Positions 6,982-11,585 of a stretch of DNA of 11,585 bases are shown here, piece after piece (within the stretch, counting starts at the first letter, position 1; each line of letters opens with the position of its first letter). Location of the stretch: contig PCDI01000009.1 in NCBI GenBank assembly GCA_002778195.1, forward strand, positions 1,375,405 through 1,386,989, given 5' to 3'. This stretch comes from Raffaelea ambrosiae (lineage: Eukaryota > Ascomycota > Sordariomycetes > Ophiostomatales > Ophiostomataceae). The notes beneath the pieces are model-generated. The model saw nothing but the letters and a program-made list of their open reading frames with translations. It was not told the DNA's origin and made no database searches. Made by a program: the position numbers and the translations under genes.

Positions 6982-9718
6982 ATGTCTGACTCCAAGTTTC
7001 AACAACCTCTCTACAAGGTCTTCGAGGTACGTCGATCGTGTCTTGATCTATGAATGCGTGGTCAACAACTTGAATGTAATAGAGAAGCAAGAGCCACGAG
7101 GACCGTCATAGCCTGTCTCTACTACGAAGCACGATTTCTGACCCAGCCAGCCGAGTTTTCATACACAGAGGCCCATCATCGTGGATGAAAGTGTTGAATC
7201 TCCAGAGACCCTGACTCTGAGATACGAAGAAGAAGCAGCCCGAGCAAACGGAGGAGACCTTCGGGATCAATCTCCAACAGGGCTCCTGCCGATGGCTGCA
7301 TACAAAACGAAGCCAGCCCCGATGCATGGTAGGCATCGTCAGCCGTCCGCTGGCAGCCAGACAGATGGACAGATGCAACTAACACCTCCCTTTTCGCATC
7401 CAGGCTTCCCAGAAACAACATACCCGTCATACACATCACAGGCATTCCCTCCCCAGCAGCCCGACAATGCCGCGCCCCAGCTCGCCAGCCTCACCTTCGG
7501 GGCGAATCCCCAACCAGGCCCGTACATGACACTGGGATCTTCACCACAGCATGTGTCTATCATCTCCTGCAGCCCGACCGTTGGTGGAGCCGGGACACGG
7601 GTCGAACTCAAAGTGTCCAGCCAGTACGACCTCATGGCCATCACAGCACCTGCACCTTATGTCTGGCTCTCATTTGGCACGCAAAAGTGCCACGCAGACG
7701 TCGTCAAAGAGGCCGTCAGCCAGGACGGCCTCAGCTACATTGTCTCCGCTGCCGCGCCGCAGTTCATGGTAACGAACAGTGCTTCGCCAAGCAGCGTTCC
7801 TTTGACTCTGATCATCGAGAACCCCAGCGGCGAAGAAATCGCACGCGTGCCCGTCGTGCACGCGTTTGTCTACCAGGACGTGTCTGGCGGGCCACACACG
7901 TCATCCGCGAACGGTGCTGCAGATGACACTTCTGCACCGACCGTGCCAGAGAATGTCACGCGAAGGCCATCCCCCCTATCACCTGGACAAGGCGGGAGCC
8001 CGCCGCAGCTGACTACACAGACGTCCACGAGCAGCAGCCCCAGCCAGGTTGGCAACCAGCTGCCGCATGATGCAGGTACAAATAGCTTTCCGTATCCACC
8101 GGCTGCGGTCGATCCCGCCACCGATCCTGCTGCCGTTGCCGCCGTTGCTCACCAAGGCCAAGACGTGCAGACCAACTTTGCCGCTGCCACCGCCAATCCC
8201 TACAGCCAGGACAACACCGGAATGCTCGGCGCATACCGCAGCGCCTCCTTCTCGGACGGCTTCACCCGTGCGGCACCGCCTCCGCCTCTCCGTGCACCCT
8301 CTGCCAGTCCGAGCTGGAACACGTATGGCGGCCTGAGCCACCACCACCAGTCGCATCACCACCACCACGACCGCTATGGCGGCATCGGCCGGAGCCACTC
8401 CATCGCACATGCCCACAGCACGTCCTCCATGACCCGCCCACCCTTGTCAGCACCATTACCAGCACCTTCCCACGGCTCCGCTCCGCAGCTGATTCGGACA
8501 AGCACCATCCAAATCAGCTCCCCCGGCCCCATGAATGGCATCGGCGGGGCCGGCGGCTACGGCAGCAGCCAGTGGAGCGGCTACCCAACCAAGGCCGTGC
8601 TGTCCATCATGGGCAACCTGGACACCATGGCACAGGACTGGACGCCCGAGGAGTGGAACAACGGGCGCCGTATCGTCCTGTTTCGGAAAAAGCAGAATGG
8701 CAGCCACCTCGAGACGACCTTCCGGCCCGTGCCAGTCAACGAGCGACCGCCCAACAGCATCTGCATCAGCTGCATTTACTGGGCCGAGAAGCAAGAGTGC
8801 TTTGTCACGTCTGTCGATACGATCAACCTCCTGGAGCAGCTGGTTGCTGCACCTGCCCGCTTCTCCGTAGAAGAGAAGAACCGCATCCGCCGCAATCTCG
8901 AGGGCTTCAAGCCGTTCACCGTCAGCAAGGCCAAGGCCGAAAGTGAGAACTTTTTCAAACTCATCATGGCCTTTGGAGCCCCCAAGCCGCGCACCATCGA
9001 GAAGGACGTCAAGGTCTTCCCCTGGAAAATTCTTGGCCAGGCCCTCAAGAAGATCATCTCCAAGTACAGCGCCAGCCCGTCTTCGATTCTTCAGCCTTCC
9101 TCCTCCCCAGGTTCCATGGCTCCAAATCACCATATGATGGCTCCAATCAACCTGGGAGCCCAGTACCAGGCCCTGCCACCCACGCCCGGCTCTGTTGCCA
9201 CAACGAGCGACACGGTCGGCTATGTCACCGTGGCAAGCGGGCACAATCCCTCAGACTCTCTGGCCAGCCCCAGATCCCTGTCCGGGGCGTCGTGGATGAC
9301 CTACGCAGGAGGTGCTTCGGGGCGTGCCATGTCGCCAGGCTCTGCCGTGGCCAAGCCTGTGTCGCCTTCGGGATCAGGCCTACGCATGGGGTCTCTTTCT
9401 GCCACGTACGACAGTCGCAACGCCACCCACCCATCTGCTGCGCCTGCCGCTCATTCATACAGCCACCAGCATCGCCAACCCCATAGTTTTGGCTCGGTAC
9501 TTCCTGTCTCGTCAAGCGCTACCACCCAGGGCACCACTGCTAGCACTGCCCCAACAGCGGCTTCATCCCTCAGCCATGGTGGCCCCGGCCTCAGTCGGTG
9601 GGATGCCTACGACGGCTCAGCCAGCACTGGCGCGTCCTATACGAATGGCCATCACCACCAGGGCCATCCTGGTCAGCTGTATAGCACAGGCTATGGACCG
9701 AGTCCCCAGCGTGCCTAG
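6982..9718 (+). CDS. medA: Medusa-family developmental regulator (MedA/Acr1/Ren1), three exons, 839 aa
   Basis: Proposed exons are 6982-7026, 7169-7328 and 7404-9718; together they make 2520 nt, exactly 840 codons including TAG. The start MSDSKFQQPLYKVFE is chosen because it is the first ATG for over 500 nt, it joins in phase to exon 2 and it precedes a GTACGT donor. Visible layout: short N-terminal segment; Ig/IPT-like region about residues 118-227 (begins HVSIISCSPTVGG, ends VVHAFVYQD); Pro/Ser/Thr-rich linker with a His run at 381-390; conserved MedA-type domain about 465-626 (starts KAVLSIMGNLDTMAQDW, contains WNNGRRIVLF, NSICISCIYW, NRIRRNLEGFKPFTV, and ends near PWKILGQALKKIISKY); Ser/Ala/His/Gln-rich tail. 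Known for the family: nuclear regulators that time and pattern conidiophore development (Aspergillus MedA, Magnaporthe Acr1, Fusarium Ren1) and affect adherence and virulence. No classical DNA-binding motif is visible, so direct DNA binding is not shown here. Family identity is strong; the exact N-terminus is less certain. Confidence 0.9.
7027..7168 (+). other. Intron 1 of medA (142 nt)
   Basis: The donor GTACGT follows TTCGAG at the end of exon 1. The acceptor is ACACAG at 7163-7168. A CTGAC branch-point match lies at 7138-7142, about 27 nt before the acceptor. Reading through without splicing hits TGA at 7051-7053, so an intron is required to join the short first exon to the main frame. Both junctions are phase 0. 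A second CAG at 7148-7150 is also in frame and would add six residues, but it lies too close to the branch point to be favoured. Confidence 0.75.
7329..7403 (+). other. Intron 2 of medA (75 nt, in frame, no stop)
   Basis: The donor is GTAGGC at 7329. A CTAAC branch point lies at 7379-7383, followed by a pyrimidine-rich stretch and the acceptor CATCCAG ending at 7403. The size and signals are those of an ordinary filamentous-fungal intron. The length is a multiple of three and contains no in-frame stop, so a naive ORF caller reads straight through it. Splicing is phase 1 and rebuilds a glycine codon: the protein then runs APMHG-FPETTYPSY. Retention would insert 25 residues. Confidence 0.75.
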
Positions 9719-10150
9719 GGCACGCAATGGAGACACACGCCCACGGACACACACACACACACACACACATACACACTTAACCTCGTGTCGGGCACACCAT
9801 GTTCGGCATATTATGGCTGCCTGGTGACAGCCTTTTTGCAACTGTGCTTGGGTGCTGAGGCAGCGGGGCAATACGGCACATTGGAGCCTTGCTACGAGCT
9901 GTGTGGGCAGAAAGATAAAAAAAAAGAGGGTGGTCTGTGTGTGCTGCCTTGCGACACAGTTGTGGCGATGTGACGTGAGCAAGGCTCACATCAAGCAAGG
10001 GAGGCCACCACTGAACAGACTTGCAAGGATCAGATGATCTGCGACCCATGCAAGCTTGTCGACAGATGACGGCTCTTATCGCAGTCTATGGACATCAAGG
10101 ACGTGCAATTGCAACCTCTCCAGCACGGGTGCATGTCGAAACCAAAGGGA
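9719..10150 (+). other. 3' flank / probable 3' UTR of medA
   Basis: The stop TAG is followed by the AC microsatellite and then mixed sequence. No canonical AATAAA is seen. The nearest A-rich element is AAAGATAAAAAAAAAGA at 9911-9926, which could help cleavage and polyadenylation because fungal signals are degenerate. The transcript end cannot be placed from sequence alone. Confidence 0.35.
9747..9776 (+). repeat. Dinucleotide (AC)n microsatellite
   Basis: About eleven uninterrupted AC units (9747-9769), one T, then three more AC units, starting 28 nt after the medA stop. It would lie in the 3' UTR and is likely to vary in length among strains. Confidence 0.95.
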
Positions 10151-11585
10151 GGGTGCATGGTCGGGGTCATGTTTTTTTTTTTTTCCCGGATTTTGGAGTC
10201 GCGGTGATGCCCCATTTGATCTTCTTGGCATCTTGGATACGAGACAGCGGCACCGAAGAGGCCACGCCGGAAACGCGACAGGACGCGCGCACCATCGCAA
10301 GCCATGACGACAGGGACGTTGTTGGTGGTGGAGGAAAGTAAGGAAAGGGAAGGGGGCCTCGTCCTCAGTCTGAAATGGACGTCAAAAATCGACATGGTCG
10401 TTGAAATGGAGGGTGGGCATTGGCCGGTCAGGTGTCCCAACACCAGTCCAATCACGATACAAGCCACACCCCCCTCAACAATACGGATTAGGCACAACCC
10501 GGGCTTGCAGTCCATGTGCCGCCTGGCCTATCAACATCAGGTGCAACCGAAGCCTCGCAGCGCCTTTCCTCACTGCTTTCCTATGGCCTACCTACCCTGC
10601 TCACTTGCTCTGCCACACCTCCCTCTCTTCGCTTTGTCTTGTTTTTTTGTGTTTTTTTTTTTTACTAAACCCACCCCTCCCCTTCTCGGATATTGCCTTG
10701 CAGCAAAGCTTCCCCTTCGTTTTCTCTTTCAAGTGCTCTCCTCAGCACCAGCACCACCCGGCGTTTGCATGTCCACACACCCTCTATTCCACAGACACTG
10801 CCAGTGGGTCATGGGGTCCAAAAAAAGCAGACAGTGGCAGATGTCCGTGCTGGTCCGATGAACACACGGCACGGAGAACACGGCAAGGAGGAGTGCAGCG
10901 AAACATGGCGCCGCCCACCCTGCAGCTGGCGTTGCGCAGCAGCAGGTTCATAATGCAATGCAAAACATGGCGGAAGGGACGGCGCGCGCGTGGTTTCTGG
11001 CTTTGCTCTGCAGGATGCTGTCGACTAATCATACCTTTGGCCTTGCGGGCTTGGCTGAGACACCATCTGCCGGTCACGGGTCGAACACCCTGTATCGACA
11101 GGAGATGGGCGGTGCAACACTTTTCTTTTTTCTCTTTTTTCTTCTTCTTTTCCTCTCGCGCCTATCAAAGCTGGTTCATATATTGTTTTCGGCGTACAGG
11201 ACCGGGTATGCTTTCTTCTTCTGTTGCCGTTGGAAATCGGCTTTCTTTTTCTCTTATCTGGTTTAACCTTTTTGGACTTTCGTTGGCCTTCCGTTTCTTT
11301 TTTCATTATGGTGGCCTGATAGTTTGCATCTACTTGACGTTTTGCATTACGCGTTCCAAGCTTTCTTGTTTTTCTTTTTGTTTCGTCATATTACACCTGG
11401 CTGTCTTATTACCTCACGTCGCCCTGACTATGTTTCTGTTTGTTGACTCTGAATAGAGATGTGGTAGTGTGGGACGTCTTTTCTTTCCCCCCTGTCCTTT
11501 GCACCCGCTTCTTTTTACTCATTTCTGTCCTTATTTTCTTCTTTTCCTATACACCCTAATGTTTACCGTACATCTAGCGATATTT
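10151..11585. other. Downstream non-coding region, T-rich toward the end
   Basis: Runs of 13 T (10172-10184) and 12 T (10652-10663) and C/T-rich DNA dominate, rising to T-rich sequence from about 11120 to the end. The long open frame 10401-11456 has no ATG at its start, is Phe/Leu/Ser-rich because of T runs, and shows no domain. No tRNA cloverleaf or spliced gene could be supported on either strand. The far end may be the flank of the next gene outside the window. Confidence 0.5.

Noticed and set aside
8456..9244. 262-codon minus-strand frame opposite medA
   Set aside because: It is a shadow of the GC-rich codon ends of the medA conserved domain; the + strand clearly encodes the recognised protein.
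11075..11095. tRNA T-arm-like string GGGTCGAACACCC
   Set aside because: The loop is not the usual TTCGAAN form, and no acceptor, D or anticodon arms can be found at the expected spacing.
10401..11456. 351-codon + strand frame with hydrophobic segments
   Set aside because: It lacks an ATG at its start; hydrophobic stretches coincide with poly-T and C/T runs. No splice-supported or family-like sequence was found.

Overview
The window looks like nuclear DNA from a filamentous ascomycete (Pezizomycotina). Sordariomycetes are more likely than Eurotiomycetes, but that is only an impression from protein similarity. The evidence is one spliced gene with short fungal introns (GT..AG, CTRAC branch points), GC-rich codon ends, and a C-terminal domain typical of the Medusa (MedA/Acr1/Ren1) developmental regulators. 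There are no bacterial operons, ribosome binding sites, tRNA or rRNA genes, CRISPR arrays or mobile-element genes.

Only one protein-coding gene can be supported: medA on the + strand, with its proposed ATG at 6982, introns at 7027-7168 and 7329-7403, and stop at 9716-9718. This model gives 839 residues. MedA-type proteins are nuclear regulators of conidiophore development, conidiation pattern, adherence and virulence-related traits in Aspergillus, Magnaporthe (Acr1) and Fusarium (Ren1).

Bases 1-6981 hold no convincing gene. They are a long compositional mosaic: C/T-rich + strand at 1-1700, A-rich/T-poor blocks at about 1780-1960, 2690-3340 and 3580-3900, C/T-rich again from about 3930, a short A-rich island at about 5026-5156, then C/T-rich up to the gene. 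The many long open frames here are explained by this bias, because T/C-rich DNA rarely spells a stop codon. The region is best read as an unusually long regulatory upstream/leader region, as is common for fungal developmental regulators. It carries CCAAT boxes, StuA-like and AbaA-like motif matches, a TATA-like element, two short upstream ORFs and an 11-copy octamer microsatellite.

Bases 9719-11585 hold the 3' flank: an AC microsatellite, poly-T tracts and T-rich DNA without a recognisable gene.

The most interesting points are: (i) the octamer repeat lies inside an upstream ORF whose frame, after gain of one unit, would run in frame into MedA; (ii) the 75-nt intron is stop-free and in frame, so its retention would add 25 residues; (iii) a probable IPT/TIG-like fold lies in the N-terminal half of MedA; (iv) the composition switch near 3.9 kb could mark an antisense or divergent non-coding transcript.
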